DNA of 64,000 nt from Toxorhynchites rutilus septentrionalis (GCF_029784135.1 NC_073744.1:104143766-104207765); one strand, 5' to 3'; positions 43,571-56,301 are shown, counted from the stretch's first letter. A program made the numbers and translations. The notes: a model not told the origin generated them from the sequence alone.

Positions 43571-44258
43571 AAATGTGTTTAGTATAAGTTGAGTTTAGTT
43601 GAGTTTTAGTCTGTCCGACAATTTTTTGGCGACGCTGGATAAATAATATTTTCCAATAAATTGATTGTTTGTGATTTTCAATTGAGATAAAGATAAACAA
43701 CGACTGAGAACTGTAGTAAAAGATTTAAAAAATTGATTTACTAATATAGTTCAAAGTTATCTTGAAGGAGTCTTAAATACCAGTACAGAATGAGACATTT
43801 TCATTTTTATTCGGATTAGTTTCATGAAGCTGTTAAGATTTTAACGAAATGGTTTATCACACGTTTTCATAAAAATATTCGCTATTAATGGAAAAGCCCT
43901 CTCAACGTTGAGGTTTCCACACGAGAGACAAATTTTTGGTAATTAGTTCCGTAAACCTGTTTTTTCTAAAAATGCTCTAGTTGTTCATCTTTCGGATGAT
44001 AGTGAGCAAACTTGTTTATGTTGCTAGTAATATTGTTTCAAGTCTGCTGGAGCTCCACTGATACGTTTAAAATCCGTCGAATATCAGAATAGTCAGTAGT
44101 CAAAAGCTTCTCGAATAGTTTTCCGCTCCAATTTTTTATTGGAATCAATTATGGAACCAAGGATACATCAGCGCTTGATAAGCTTTAAAACTAGCGCTTC
44201 GTATCTCAGACGAAATTCGAAAAAAAAATGATTTGCCTGTCGTAAAAATTTGGCGAGT
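43571..44258. other. No gene seen
   Basis: AT-rich, no motif. Confidence 0.45.
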
Positions 44259-46140
44259 TTTTTTTTCAATCCAATATATAATTTCCAGGCCTTCTTTAAA
44301 AGCTGCAAGTATATCTCTGATGCTTGAGAACGTCTCAAGAACATTGACGTCTTGTAACGATTTGACGAAACATTCTCTTCTTCATCCCAAAATCCGACAC
44401 TCAGACCCATCTGTAGCTTCTTAGTAGTTTTGTTCAAAGACTCGCCGAAACCAACGACGATGTTTAGCTTACGAGCCAAATTACGTCATAAAACTCATTT
44501 TATGATGCCCTAGTTAGACTTTTCCAGCTTTCTGGCGGTCATGAAACATTCTTCTCAATACAACCTGTCTGCATTGCGGAGTGATTTGTGACACATAAAA
44601 GTTTCCAGGCATCATCTCAGCTTTGATAGTATGATTTTCAAGCATGAATTTATCGATAGTTTTCGAAGAAGAAAAGGAAGGAAATTGATTGAAGATGAAA
44701 TGCAGATACTGATTTCAAATGTCAGTAAAAACAGCGTGAACGTAAAAGTCGTCTACTTTTGCGCTGTTTACCCTTTGGAAGGACTAAGTTCGCATACAGG
44801 TAAAGTAAACAACTTATAATTACGTGATGGATCAAGCCACGTGACACCAACACCAACTCAGGATGCATAAATCAGCATTCTGCGCGCAATGGGAAATGCA
44901 CGATCAAGGTGATCATCAACGCATCATCAACACCATCGAATCCGAAAATTTCCCAACAGCAGATTTAGTTTATTTAAACAACGATCACCTTCCAATAGCT
45001 CTCTAATTCTGAGTATAACTTTGTACTGATTAAGAAATGAATTTAAAAATTAGAAATATTTTTTTTATCTTTAAACGGTAATTGATAACATAATTATATA
45101 CTGAAAAACCTACACAGAGTCAAATTGGTCAAATACAATTATTTTGGTATCATTAACTTTCTCATTAACATCCACTTTCTAATTACCTAACAAAATTCTA
45201 ATTGGCGGGATTCCGTTTTCCCAGATTTGTGACGAAATTCTTTGACTTTCCCTGACATTGTTTGAATTCCCTGATATTCTCTGATTTCAAAGATTTCTGA
45301 GGAAGTCGACACCCTGTTCCTTTACTGTGTCAATGTGAGCTCGGTAACAATGGACTGTTTTTTCTCTACGTAAATATAAATAGATAGGGATTGATTGAAT
45401 GAAACCAGAATATTAATTGTTCTTATCGGAAATTTTGAAAACAAATCAGGTGACTGCTCAACTAACCGCATGACATGAATAGGGCGCTGGCCAACCGATT
45501 GTTACAAATTGAGCCTAGGCAAGATAAAGCTAGACTCGCGATCGGAGATATTGTTTATTGTTTGGAGTTAATGTTTGTCCCATTTATTTATTTTAGGCTC
45601 ATTGGCATTTTAGCTGTAACAGAGCCGAATTTTAATCGTATACATGTCACATATTCATCATATCTATAATTAGCACATTACACAGTTGCCATTTTTCGGC
45701 GTTAGAGTATTTCCTTCTATACCACCATTCCATATGGTACACATTTACACAGTAGCAGCCCATTCAGGCGTAAGAGTTTTCTATCTGTTCTTCCATTATC
45801 CAGTTAGACCGGACAGCGGAGACAGTTGATTGATCATTGTTGAGTTATTTATAGAACAGCAGCCCGATGTGTCTTGCAGAGCAGAGCAGTTGTATGGATG
45901 AATCGATCATATTTCGACCGTGGATCGATCTCCATCGCTGATGATTGTTGCGTGGACGTAGTTATTCTATAACAACACAAAGATGGTCAATGAAGGCCCT
46001 GAGTTTCGAACTCACGATCGATCGCTTACTAAGCGAACGCGCAACCAATGTGGCTACGGAGGCCCCCTGGAGTTAATGTTGTTGCAAATATTTTCAGCAT
46101 TGGCCTGTTGCCAATGCACTATGGTCCAGGAGGTGCATTT
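44259..46140 (+). repeat. 1.87-kb tandem duplication, unit 1
   Basis: Runs from the T-run before caatccaatatataatttcc to ggaggtgcattta. Unit 2 follows at 46147. Matching positions are offset by 1888, then 1870 after an 18-bp indel. Contains non-coding sequence, hAT-like right-end sequence and SINE II copy 2. The short frames it holds are identical only because the DNA is duplicated. Confidence 0.92.
45576..46067 (-). mobile_element. tRNA-like SINE, family II, copy 2
   Basis: Best-preserved head: on -, GGGGGCCTCCGTAGCCACAT with A-box-like TAGCCACATTGG and B-box-like GAGTTCGAAACTC. 13-bp duplication TGGAGTTAATGTT at 45563-45575 and 46068-46080. Confidence 0.92.
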
Positions 46141-46146
46141 ATTTAT

Positions 46147-48000
46147 TTTTTTTTCAATCCAATATATAATTTCCAGGCCTTCTTTAAAAGCTGCAAGTAT
46201 ATCTCTGATGCTTGAGAACGTCTCAAGAACATTGACGTCTTGTAACGATTTGACGAAACATTCTCTTCTTCATCCCAAAATCCGACACTCAGACCCATCT
46301 GTAGCTTCTTAGTAGTTTTGTTCAAAGACTCGCCGAAACCAACGACGATGTTTAGCTTACGAGCCAAATTACGTCATAAAACTCATTTTATGATGCCCTA
46401 GTTAGACCTTTCCAGCTTTCTGGCGGTCATGAAACATTCTTCTCAATACAACCTGTCTGCATTGCGGAGTGATTTGTGACACATAAAAGTTTCCAGGCAT
46501 CATCTCAGCTTTGATAGTATGATTTTCAAGCATGAATTTATCGATAGTTTTCGAAGAAGAAAAGGAAGGAAATTGATTGAAGATGAAATGCAGATACTGA
46601 TTTCAAATGTCAGTAAAAACAGCATGAACGTAAAAGTCGTCTACTTTTGCGCTGTTTACCCTTTGGAAGGACTAAGTTCGCATACAGGTAAAGTAAACAA
46701 CTTATAATTACGTGATGGATCAAGCCACGTGACACCAACACCAACTCAGGATGCATAAATCAGCATTCTGCGCGCAATGGGAAATGCACGATCAAGGTGA
46801 TCATCAACGCATCATCAACACCATCGAATCCGAAAATTTCCCAACAGCAGATTTAGTTTATTTAAACAACGATCACCTTCCAATAGCTCTCTAATTCTGA
46901 GTATAACTTTGTACTGATTAAGAAATGAATTTAAAAATTAGAAATATTTTTTTTATCTTTAAACGGTAATTGATAACATAATTATATACTGAAAAACCTA
47001 CACAGAGTCAAATTGGTCAAATACAATTATTTTGGTATCATTAACTTTCTAATTACCTAACAAAATTCTAATTGGCGGGATTCCGTTTTCCCAGTTTTGT
47101 GACGAAATTCTTTGACTTTCCCTGACATTGTTTGAATTCCCTGATATTCTCTGATTTCAAAGATTTCTGAGGAAGTCGACACCCTGTTCCTTTACTGTGT
47201 CAATGTGAGCTCGGTAACAATGGACTGTTTTTTCTCTACGTAAATATAAATAGATAGGGATTGATTGAATGAAACCAGAATATTAATTGTTCTTATCGGA
47301 AATTTTGAAAACAAATCAGGTGACTGCTCAACTAACCGCATGACATGAATAGGGCGCTGGCCAACCGATTGTTACAAATTGAGCCTAGGCAAGATAAAGC
47401 TAGACTCGCGATCGGAGATATTGTTTATTGTTTGGAGTTAATGTTTGTCCCATTTATTTATTTTAGGCTCATTGGCATTTTAGCTGTAACAGAGCCGAAT
47501 TTTAATCGTATACATGTCACATATTCATCATATCTATAATTAGCACATTACACAGTTGCCATTTTTCGGCGTTAGAGTATTTCCTTCTATACCACCATTC
47601 CATATGGTACACATTTACACAGTAGCAGCCCATTCAGGCGTAAGAGTTTTCTATCTGTTCTTCCATTATCCAGTTAGACCGGACAGCGGAGACAGTTGAT
47701 TGATCATTGTTGAGTTATTTATAGAACAGCAGCCCGATGTGTCTTGCAGAGCAGAGCAGAATCGATCATATTTCGACCGTGGATCGATCTCCATCGCTGA
47801 TGATTGTTGCGTGGACGTAGTTATTCTATAACAACACAAAGATGGTCAATGAAGGCCCTGAGTTTCGAACTCACGATCGATCGCTTACTAAGCGAACGCG
47901 CAACCAATGTGGCTACGGAGGCCCCCTGGAGTTAATGTTGTTGCAAATATTTTCAGCATTGGCCTGTTGCCAATGCACTATGGTCCAGGAGGTGCATTTA
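46147..48000 (+). repeat. 1.87-kb tandem duplication, unit 2
   Basis: Near-identical to unit 1. Differences include an 18-bp deletion near 47048, an 11-bp deletion near 47759 and single substitutions (e.g. aacagcgtgaac to aacagcatgaac). Carries SINE II copy 3. Confidence 0.92.
47446..47926 (-). mobile_element. tRNA-like SINE, family II, copy 3 (duplicate of copy 2)
   Basis: Same flanking duplication TGGAGTTAATGTT (47433-47445, 47927-47939) as copy 2, so it arose by the tandem duplication and not by a separate insertion. Confidence 0.92.
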
Positions 48001-48985
48001 AGTGGAAATTAGCATCTAGAGCTCGACAGTGATTCTCTAGACAAAAACTGTCTTCGACAAAGTTGTTACATATAATAGAGCGCTCATTTTTATGTTATCA
48101 AAAATAGGGTGACCAAAATTTTCGATGAAATGAAAAATCTAACTTTCTTATCTTTATAGATAGAGGTAAACATAGTTCGACAATATTGTAGCCCTGGTTA
48201 TTTTAAGTAACTTTGTGGAACAATATTTCTTTCTATCTCTTCAAATAACCGATATAGCGCTTTTTCTCTAGGTTGAGTTAGAGTTACCATGAAAAAAAAA
48301 GGTTTTTTTGCTCTAACTTTTATATGTAAAATTCTACATCAAAACTGTCTTTGAATGATCTTTAGAGCTTTCCAATCCACGCATTTTACGGTGCATAACT
48401 TGTATGTATCTTAATTCTACTCAAAGTTATTGATGTTTTTTCCCCGAAAACACGACCTTTTCATTTGCTAGTCGTTCTTTTTGGGGCACACATAATAAAA
48501 AAATATTGATGGCATTTTAAAGAGCACATTTGATTCTACATAAGGTGTAACTTCCAAAAGAGTGTTATTTTTTGTATTTGAGTAAATTAAATTTGAAATT
48601 ATGAGTTTTTGCATATAAATGAACAAGTTGCAATTTTTAAATCCATATAGTAAGCGTAAACGAATTATGCCAAATATAGTCCTATTAATCGTATGATGAG
48701 CCTCTGTAATGAACACAGTGAAACAATTGATGTAACCATGTCAAGATCAATGCTCAAAGACTATCTGAATAGCATAAGATATCGTTAAATTTCACTGTAA
48801 TATTTGGGCAGCATATTTAGTCTACGCTGGTTTGACGAAATAAATAAATAAAAAAAAATTGATTCTGTAACTTGTTAAAATCGTCTTTTAAATTAAACGA
48901 ATAAATTATCCAGCCAGCTCTCTTTAGATTTTTAGTTTTAAGTAAGTAGTTTTAAGTAGTATTAAGAATGTATCGGTCTACAATT
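48001..48985. other. No gene seen; dispersed repeat sequence
   Basis: Phrases such as cttcgacaaagttgttaca and gagttagagttaccatgaaaa look like a diverged mosquito DNA repeat, but no ends or transposase are visible. Confidence 0.4.
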
Positions 48986-50040
48986 TAGATTGACGCGTAT
49001 AGGACGATCTCGTTGGAGGCAGTCTGCGTTATCGCCGGCATGATCCCGATTGGCATTACTCTGGCGGAAGACGGAGAGTGCTACATACGGAAGGAAATCA
49101 GAGGTATCCGGAAAACAGCGAGAGTAGAATCACTCTTGAAGTGGCAGCAGGAATGGGACACGGCGGAGAAAGGTAGGTGGACGTATGGGCTCATACCGGT
49201 ACTATCGACCTGGCTGAACAGGAAGCACGGGGAGGTGAATTTTCATCTGACACAGTTCTTGTCTGGACATGGCAGCTTCAGGCAATATTTGCAGCGGTTC
49301 GGGCACGCAACGTCGCCACTCTGTCCGGAGTGTGAAGACGTGGAGGAAACACCAGAACACGTGGTATTCGAGTGTCCCAGGTTCACCGCAAGACGCGAGG
49401 GGCTGCCTGCCATTCATGCCGGGAACATAGTGGAGGAAATGTGTCGCGAGGAGGGCACCTGGAACGCTGTGAACAGTGTAATCGTGTACATCATGTCCGA
49501 GCTACAGCGGAAGTGGAGGGTCGACCAGCGTGGTAATAACCCCTGACCGTCGAAGAGAAACAACTGCGAGGGCTGCTCTAATCGGCGCTCCGTTGGGAAG
49601 AGAAATCCTGCGAGGGTGGCTGTGACGGGGCGCGCGTCAAGTTGGAGGGCGCTTTCTAATCGGTTCACGTCTCGACAAGTGAGAAACCCCGCGAGGGTGA
49701 CTGTGACGGGTTGCGCGTCAAGTTGGAGGGCAATTCCTAATCGGTACACGTCTCGACGGGTGAAATGAATCCTGTGCAACGGATGTGCGTGGCGGAGTAC
49801 AACGGATTCGTAAATGAGATATACAGAGAAAAAGGGAAGGATCAACGCTAGTTAGCGTTGAAAACTCGTGAAGTGCATGAGCACAGCCGCCCCCTGAAGT
49901 AGTCGCCTAGATGTGGTCCCGGGGGGAATGAGGCTACGAGTAGAGGGCTTGGTTGGTTTTTGTGGGTGCGATCCCCACTCGACGTCTGGGTTATCCCTTC
50001 CCAGATAAGGCTGGAAGAGCGTTCCTCACCTCTATAAAAA
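48986..50040 (+). mobile_element. R1-like non-LTR retrotransposon 3' end
   Basis: The frame 49013-49546 gives WQQEWDTAEKGRWTYGLIP, then TQFLSGHGSFRQYLQRFGHA and CPECEDVEETPEHVVFECPR (CxxC..H..C finger), ending in a normal stop. The 3' UTR has two imperfect 88-bp direct repeats (gcgagggtgactgtgacggg ... cgcgtcaagttggaggg, 49600-49770). It ends in an A-run then (AC)n at about 50040. The same family as the - copy at 37930. Confidence 0.82.
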
Positions 50041-50269
50041 AAAACACACACACATCAAATTCTAGCGCCCGCTTTGTCTTCGTTTGTTCTAGGTAAAGCA
50101 AAAAAACAACAGCGCGCCCCCATTTGAACCGTATACGCTTGTGTGAAGAAAAATATCTCAACAGAGAGAGCAATCCAGATTCAAGCGCGCAGCACGGCGC
50201 AAATTTCAGCGTAAACTCAGCGTAAAACTCAGCTTAAAACTGGGCTTGCGCCCACGGCGCTGACGACCA
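50041..50269. other. No gene seen
   Basis: Short (CA)n then mixed sequence. Confidence 0.4.
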
Positions 50270-50545
50270 AACATCTCATCTTTGTTTCGGAGCGTGCTCA
50301 TTCGCCTCAACTGGGTACAACAATCTTGTTGCGCATCAGCACCGAGTTGCATTCTGAAGACTGGCAAAAATATCTCACTAGTTCTTTTGAAATGCCTACG
50401 GCCTCAACTAACTCGCGTAACTTCACTTTACGCTTGTTCAAAACGAGTCGATGAACTTGTTTTATGATTTTTCGATTCGTATTCTCCTTTGTCCATCAGA
50501 GCGTGGTGCATCTGCGGTGCGTGTACGGCCAATTTTTTAATTCAC
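50270..50545 (-). pseudogene. mariner-type transposase N-terminal fragment
   Basis: On -, across frames: GRTRTADAPRS, IKQVHRLVLNKRKVKLREL and VEAVGISKELVRYF, resembling the second HTH region of Mos1-type mariner transposases (RPKTA...KLREIAEAVGISKERV). No catalytic residues remain. Confidence 0.55.
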
Positions 50546-50934
50546 TAAACCACCGATAAACTGATTTCTCGAAGAAGTGGAATAACATTCCGTCAACCAA
50601 AAAGGTTTAAAAGTTTTTTTTCGATCAAAATACGATATTCCTCTTTTTCCATTTTCTTAAACTTAAACAGCCGTAGTTTGTGAACAAATAAACGAAATGT
50701 CATGAAACATCACACTTGAGCTAGTGACAAATGAACCTCTCGAAATGAATCCTGTTTATTTTTAGTGACGTTATCTGTTGAAAAATCCTAAGACTTTTCA
50801 ACCTATGTACACTCTGTCCAACTTCTATAATGACCAGGTGACCAGGATCTTGCTGCTTTGTGTCATTGTAAACAAACAATGCTTCAATTTATATTTTAGT
50901 GTGTAGGTATTGGTGTCTACCATACACTGCATGA

Positions 50935-50963
50935 TTTATATATATATATATGTGTGTGTGTGC
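50935..50963 (+). repeat. (TA)n(TG)n microsatellite
   Basis: tttatatatatatatatgtgtgtgtgtg. Confidence 0.85.
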
Positions 50964-51059
50964 AAGCGCTGAGTGTAAACGAATGTTTTTGTATTTTCAA
51001 CTGTCAAGTTTCTATGAGACCAGTTACATTTTCCGTTGTTTTAATTGTTTTGATCAATT

Positions 51060-51746
51060 AAATTTGGCAAACGCCGAAAGGAAAAGTCCTCACGGAGAGA
51101 GAAGAAAGACAAATCGATGCTTTTCACCAAGAAAATGTTGGTATCAGAGGAATTTCTCGTTGGATTGGAAGGTCCCATCAAGTAGTGCTCAATTATTTGG
51201 TGAATCCTCAAGAATACGGTAAGAAGGAGAGAGCTCCACGTAAATCGAAGCTCTCTGACCGGGATAAGCGAGAAATAGCTAGAACAGGTTCGAATATCTC
51301 AAAATCGCATGTGCAAATAAAGCAATATTTCAACTACTCAACTGCTCGGGTGACAATTCGTCAAATTTTGGTAAAAAATTATCACGTAAAGAGGACTTAA
51401 AAGGTTCAAACTCCTCATCTTGCACCATCTCACATCTGAAGACATCTGAGTTTTGCCAAAGCTCACATGAACCGACAGTGGGACATGGTATGTTGTGACA
51501 AAGAATTTTTCCAAAGGAATACATTTTGCTATATACCATAACGAAAAGTTCTTCAATGTGTAGGTTCACTGACGAAAAAAAGTTCAATTTGGATGGTCCT
51601 CATGGTTTCAACGGGTATTGACGTGACTTACGGAAGAAGGAAAGGTATTTTTCAACCAGGAATTTTGGTGGAGACTCGTGCATGGTTTGGGCGGGATTCT
51701 GTGCAAACGCAAAGCTCAAAATAACTTTCACATCATTCAAGGATTT
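51060..51746 (+). pseudogene. Tc1-like transposase, N-terminal half
   Basis: Over two or three frames: a first HTH (ENVGIRGISRWIGRSHQVV), YLVNPQEYGKKERAPRKSKL, SDRDKREIAR (second HTH), AKAHMNRQWDMV, DEKKFNLDGPHGF (first catalytic Asp), GDSCMVWAGF. Frameshifts and stops. Interrupted at 51747. Confidence 0.8.
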
Positions 51747-51826
51747 TATTTTTTTTGTAAAAATAGTTAAATAGTTTTATTTGTCGATATTTAATTTTAC
51801 AACATTTTGGTTTGTTCATCAATTCG

Positions 51827-54800
51827 TTAAGCTTCTACATCTAAATGAAAATTTAATTCAGCTACATCAATTCTACCGTTATATCTATTAACGAAGCAGA
51901 TATAGTTTCTAAAAAGTTTTAAAATTCTCACTTTACACGATTCGTTCATTCCTGCTAAAGCAGGTTTAGCCAAGTCCTCGAAATCGAGCCTCCTCCATCC
52001 ACCTAAGATGCCTGAGATCCTCTGTTGAAATACCGTCCAAGCCGGTCTAACGCGAACACAAGTGCAAAATTTGTGAATGAGTGTTTCTACAGTTCGGTTG
52101 TCGCAGTTTAAACAAATCTCGTTGTCTACTCGTCGCATCACGAATAACAATTTACGATGTTCAATTTTCTCGTTGACGAGCAAGTATAGATTTGTCCGCT
52201 GTGCTGAACTAAGCTGCCTCGACGTAATATTTCGCCACGTACGCCGCCAGTTTATTGCTGGGCTATTTCGTTCCACTCTTGGTATTTCGGTTTGATTCAC
52301 AAAATGCTGATGGATTTGATCAGCGGTGGGGTTTTGTCGGATTTGGTGGGGAATTTGGGATATATGTGAAAGGATTAATTTTAGGTCGGGAAGGTCTATT
52401 GGGATTCGTGGTCGAGGATTTGTTTGGGAAAGAAGGGAATTATAAAAAGGAAGGGATTCGATTTCTTGTAGATGACGGTTGATTGCAAGCGATTTAGTCT
52501 TCAGCGCTGGTAGTTGGAGCTTCAGACCTCCATTTTCCTTGCTGCGCGTAAGTTGTATCATCGGGACACGAGCAACTGTGCCTCTCCAGAGAAAATTTCC
52601 CATCGTTTGTGTTATTTTCGCCGTATGTACTTCCAAAGGTGGTATGATGGACGCAAGATACCATATTTTAGAAGTACCAAACGTGTTAAACATGATCACC
52701 TTTTGATGCAGCGTCAGCGTGCGCAGAGATTGCAGCCACATTTGTTGGGAAAATTTTCCCACCAACGTATTCCAGTTCAACATTGTCATTGAATGAATCG
52801 AGTTTGTGAAGGTGACACCCAAAATTTTGACCACTTCAGCTGTGTGCAGCCACTGAGTGTTTATAGTTCCGTCTTCGCTAACCCCAACATCAACAGCGAT
52901 CGTTTTCCGCAAATTCAATTTGGCGCCGGCAGTTCTCTCGAAGCGAGAAAACAACCCATTCATCGTTTCAATTTTGCTCGTAGATGTGACGATCACACTG
53001 ATGTCATCCGCATATCTTCTTCTTGAATGGCGTTAACGTTCCCTTATGGAACTTTTGCCGTCTCAACGTATGCATTAACTAGCGTCATTTATTAATACTT
53101 GGTCGAGATTTCCTAAGCCAAATAACACGCCTTGAATGTATTCCGAGGGGCAAGCTCTTGAATACGCATGACCACAGTGCAAGTCGAAGGAAATTTCTTT
53201 GACGAAATCCGCATATGCCACCAGTAAATCGTCGCCGCACACCCGTTCGAGCCTGTAGACTAGCGGATGAAGATACAGTACGAAGAGGTGCATTGATAAC
53301 GGGTCCCCCTGTCGTACTGATCTTCTTATCTCGAAAGAACGGGAGAGATGACCGTTGATCAACAGCCGAGAAGTGGATCGACTGGCGATGCGCGAGAGTA
53401 TAGCAATTAGATCATGGTTAAAACCGAGCGCACGCATGGTCTCGAAGAGGAAAGAGTGCCGAACCCGATCGAACGCAAGATCGAGATCAAAACTAATCAG
53501 TTTTCCGGCACGACGATTATGACGGAGACTCGCTATCCGATCCTTCAGAGCAAGAGTGGCTTGGAAGATGTTGTGCTCTGAGTTCGAGCATTTCTGCCCA
53601 TCGCTTAGCACGTGTTGTTCTCTCATCACTCGTTCCAATCTGGATTTGAGGATCCGAGACAAGAGCTTGTAGTCGTTGTTTAGTAGTGTAATGGGACGAT
53701 ATGATCGAGCCGTATGGTCGCCGCCTCTCTTCTTAACAAGCACGATGATACCTTCTACGAAAGCTGGAGGAATATTGCCGCTGAGCGCCTTGTTTAGCAA
53801 CAGGTTCAGCTCGCGGTGGATGGCGTCGAACATGCGGTGGTAGAACTCTCTCGGTATACCATCACAGCCAGGAGATTTTCGTGGTGCGCTCGCTGTTATT
53901 GCAGACCAGATTTCTGCCGTCGTAATTTCACTCATGCACGTTTCGTCGTTTGGTGGAATAACACTTTCGCAGACAAAACTGTTCTCATTTTTTCCACTCG
54001 CTTCTTCTGAGTAGAGTGTCGAGAAATATGTGACCATGTGCGTTTCAATCGCTCGCGGTTCTGTTATTGCTTCGTCCTGCTCTGTCTGCAGCTGTGTTAT
54101 GACAGTTTTCTTTCTCCTCCTCTCCCCCAACTGAAATATTGAAATGGGTTCTCCTGCCACGTACGTTTCATTGATCCGCATGAATGTGTGAGAAAAACGT
54201 CGCTGAAGTGCTATCATTTCGCCTTTTAGACGATTGATGGTGGTCAGCATTTCTGGATGCTGATAGTACCCGTCGTAAGCTTGCCGTAGCTCACTATAGA
54301 GACGCTGATGTTCGCTGTGAAATGCATCGAAAACGGTTCGAGACTTTCATTTGAAAAAACGTTTTATTTTTGGTTTAGCGAACAAGATCCACCATTCAAC
54401 CCATGAGTCATAATTTCTGCGTTGACGGGTCCAGTACTGCCACTTTAACTGGAATTCCGCAATATTTTCGTCGGTCAGAAGATATGGTCTGAGAGACCAA
54501 AAGCCACGGCCATGCTCTGAACCAAGATGGGGGAGGCAAAGTCGGAGTGTCAGTGCCTTGTGGTCCGTGAATGAGCAAACGTGGGCGTGTGCTACTCGCA
54601 AATGGTCGCGCAAACCACTGCTGACATAAATGCGGTCTAGGCGCGACTGAGCGTTGCGACAGACGTATGTGAAGCCATTATCACGAGGGCACAGTTTCTC
54701 CCATACGTCATGCAGCTGTAATTGTTGGACGACTGCTTTGAGAGCGGGACTCGCATTCGGGCTACTTGAATCGCAGGTTCGAAGCACGCAGTTGAAATCG

Positions 54801-55200
54801 CCAACCAAGATTACATGCGGTGTGTGATGACGAAGATAGTAGGGAAGCGTTTCGTGAAAAAAGTTCTCCCGAACGGCGCGTTGCGAAGAGCCGGAGGGAG
54901 CGTAAATATTGCAGATCGTCGTGTCTTGCACTCGTAGCGCGATCAGTCGACTGTCCAGACTTCTCTCGACATGAGTCACCTGTATATGTTCCTTCAAAGC
55001 GATAGCCGTTCCTCTTCTCGTGTGGTCTACATTAGAGAAAACGACGTAGCCGGGCAAGGAGAGCTGTTCGTTTCCACTTCTTGCAGACACACGATATCTA
55101 GGCTTTGACTGTTGCTGAAGCTTCGTAGCGCATTTAGTTTCGTGGGGTTCGTAATAGTGGCGATGTTGATAGACGAGATGTTGTACGACGTGAGAGCCAT
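51827..55200 (-). pseudogene. Tx1/L1-like ORF2: endonuclease and reverse transcriptase, broken
   Basis: The natural start is the ATG at 55200-55198 directly after the ORF1 stop (TGAATG), giving MALTSYNISSINIATITN and then IVCLQEVE (endonuclease Glu). A frameshift near 55070 moves to NEQLSLPGYVVF, VILVGDFNCVLR, SRLDRIYVS and FTDHKALTLRL. A second shift near 54340 leads to RT: SPGCDGIPREFYHRMF, YRPITLLNNDYKLLSRIL, LISFDLDLAFDRV, VRQGDPLSMHLFVLYL, AYAD. A SINE at 53016-53206 interrupts the YADD box. Downstream 51827-52996 encodes the C-terminal domain. Not functional. Confidence 0.85.
53016..53206 (-). mobile_element. tRNA-derived SINE, family I, 5'-truncated, in RT active site
   Basis: Lacks the tRNA head but keeps the body and (GAA)n tail. 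10-bp duplication ATCCGCATAT at 53006-53015 and 53207-53216. Read on -, the duplicated bases are the Tyr-Ala-Asp codons of the YADD box. Confidence 0.92.
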
Positions 55201-56301
55201 TCAAATGAGCATTACCTCAATTCTATCGTCGTCTGTGTCCTCCCAGCGGGGTTTTTTACCAGCCGGTCGTCCTCGGTTCTGTTTGCTGCTTATGGATGTG
55301 GTAGAATCGTCAGTTTCATTACCATTGCTACTCTTACTTTGCGATCGTAGCGACGGCTTTTTGAAGAAATCGTCGACTGCCACGACAGCCTGTGGTGGCG
55401 CTAGTAAAGACGATGAGGCTTTGTTTCGTTGCGTTTGAGCTACAGGCTGGCTGCTTGTATTCGCTCTCGACCCCGTGACGGTTTCGGGCTGGCTATTTCT
55501 GAGCGTTTTCGAACCTGACGGATCATCTTGGTTCGTGGTTTTCGGTAGTTCTGGGAAATCTTTCGATGATGTTAGTGGTGGAGCGGCGGACTTATGATCG
55601 AGTAGCTTCGTGTCTCTTAGTCTCGCCCCAGCTGATTTTCTGAGTTGTTGACCGGTCGTTGGCCTGTTAACCTTTCCCGATTGCTTCGTCACGTTTGCGT
55701 AACTCTTCTGGTATAGAAGTTTCTTATTTTGGGCACATGATATGCCTGTGTGCGCTTGTTATTTGCAGTGGCGGCAGGATTGCAGCTGCCCCTTGTACAC
55801 AATAAACGCCTGTTCTCCGTCGATAGTGACCCACGAGTCGATGTTCTGCTTCACTAGCATTCGAGCAGACCAAATGCCGAGTGGTATGCCTTCGGCCTCG
55901 GTGTTTTCGCTCCACGACACTTCGCAGATCGAGATTACTTCACCGAATTGCGTTAGGAAATTGACGATCTTTTTTTCCGATACATCTTCGGGGAGGTCGT
56001 GAACACACACTTCAACACTACCATCTTCCAATGTGATTCGAAGTTTGTGTATTTTCCCCTCACTCTCCACTTCATGCTTCCCGTCATGTTCGTCGACGAT
56101 TTTGTGTGCCAGCGCCAAGTCACTGACCCTTACGAACGCACAGCCTTCACCTCTGTGACATTGAAGTCGTTTGATGTCTTCTCGTTTTAAACCGAGAACC
56201 GATGTACAAAAACCAAAAAGTTTCTCAACTGACGGCTTCACGACGAGTTGACAGTAATCGATTTTAAATGTGTTTTCTCGCCTCATCGCGCGACGCGGCA
56301 C
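55201..56301 (-). pseudogene. Tx1/L1-like ORF1 (RRM plus zinc knuckle), one nonsense codon
   Basis: 367 codons in one frame. N-terminal region (about 1-80), then an RRM-like fold with VEVCVHDLPEDVSEKKIVNF and GEVISICEVSW. A CCHC knuckle (CRHC....H....C) follows, in which a TAA stop at 55759-55761 has appeared. The frame continues afterwards with a Ser/Pro/Lys-rich tail. The stop codon TGA (55203-55201) abuts the ORF2 ATG. RNA-binding partner of ORF2 by family analogy. Confidence 0.8.

Larger units (their letters stand above)
42868..45316. mobile_element. hAT-like non-autonomous element (putative) with CAGGGTRTCGACT ends
   Basis: Left end CAGGGTATCGACTGAAAATC and right end gaagtcgacaccctg are inverted. 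Subterminal ccctgatatttcctga / ccctgacattgtttgaattc boxes lie on the two sides. An 8-bp target duplication is not clear (flanks agattcct and ttccttta). It includes a non-LTR scrap at 43080 and most of the first 1.87-kb tandem unit. Confidence 0.4.

Noticed and set aside
44168..44479. Conserved frame starting MARKLNIVVGFGESL, also at 46143-46367
   Set aside because: Present twice because of the tandem duplication; no motif and no independent conservation.
49414..49845. 143-codon frame on -
   Set aside because: Antisense to the R1-like coding end and its repeated 3' UTR.
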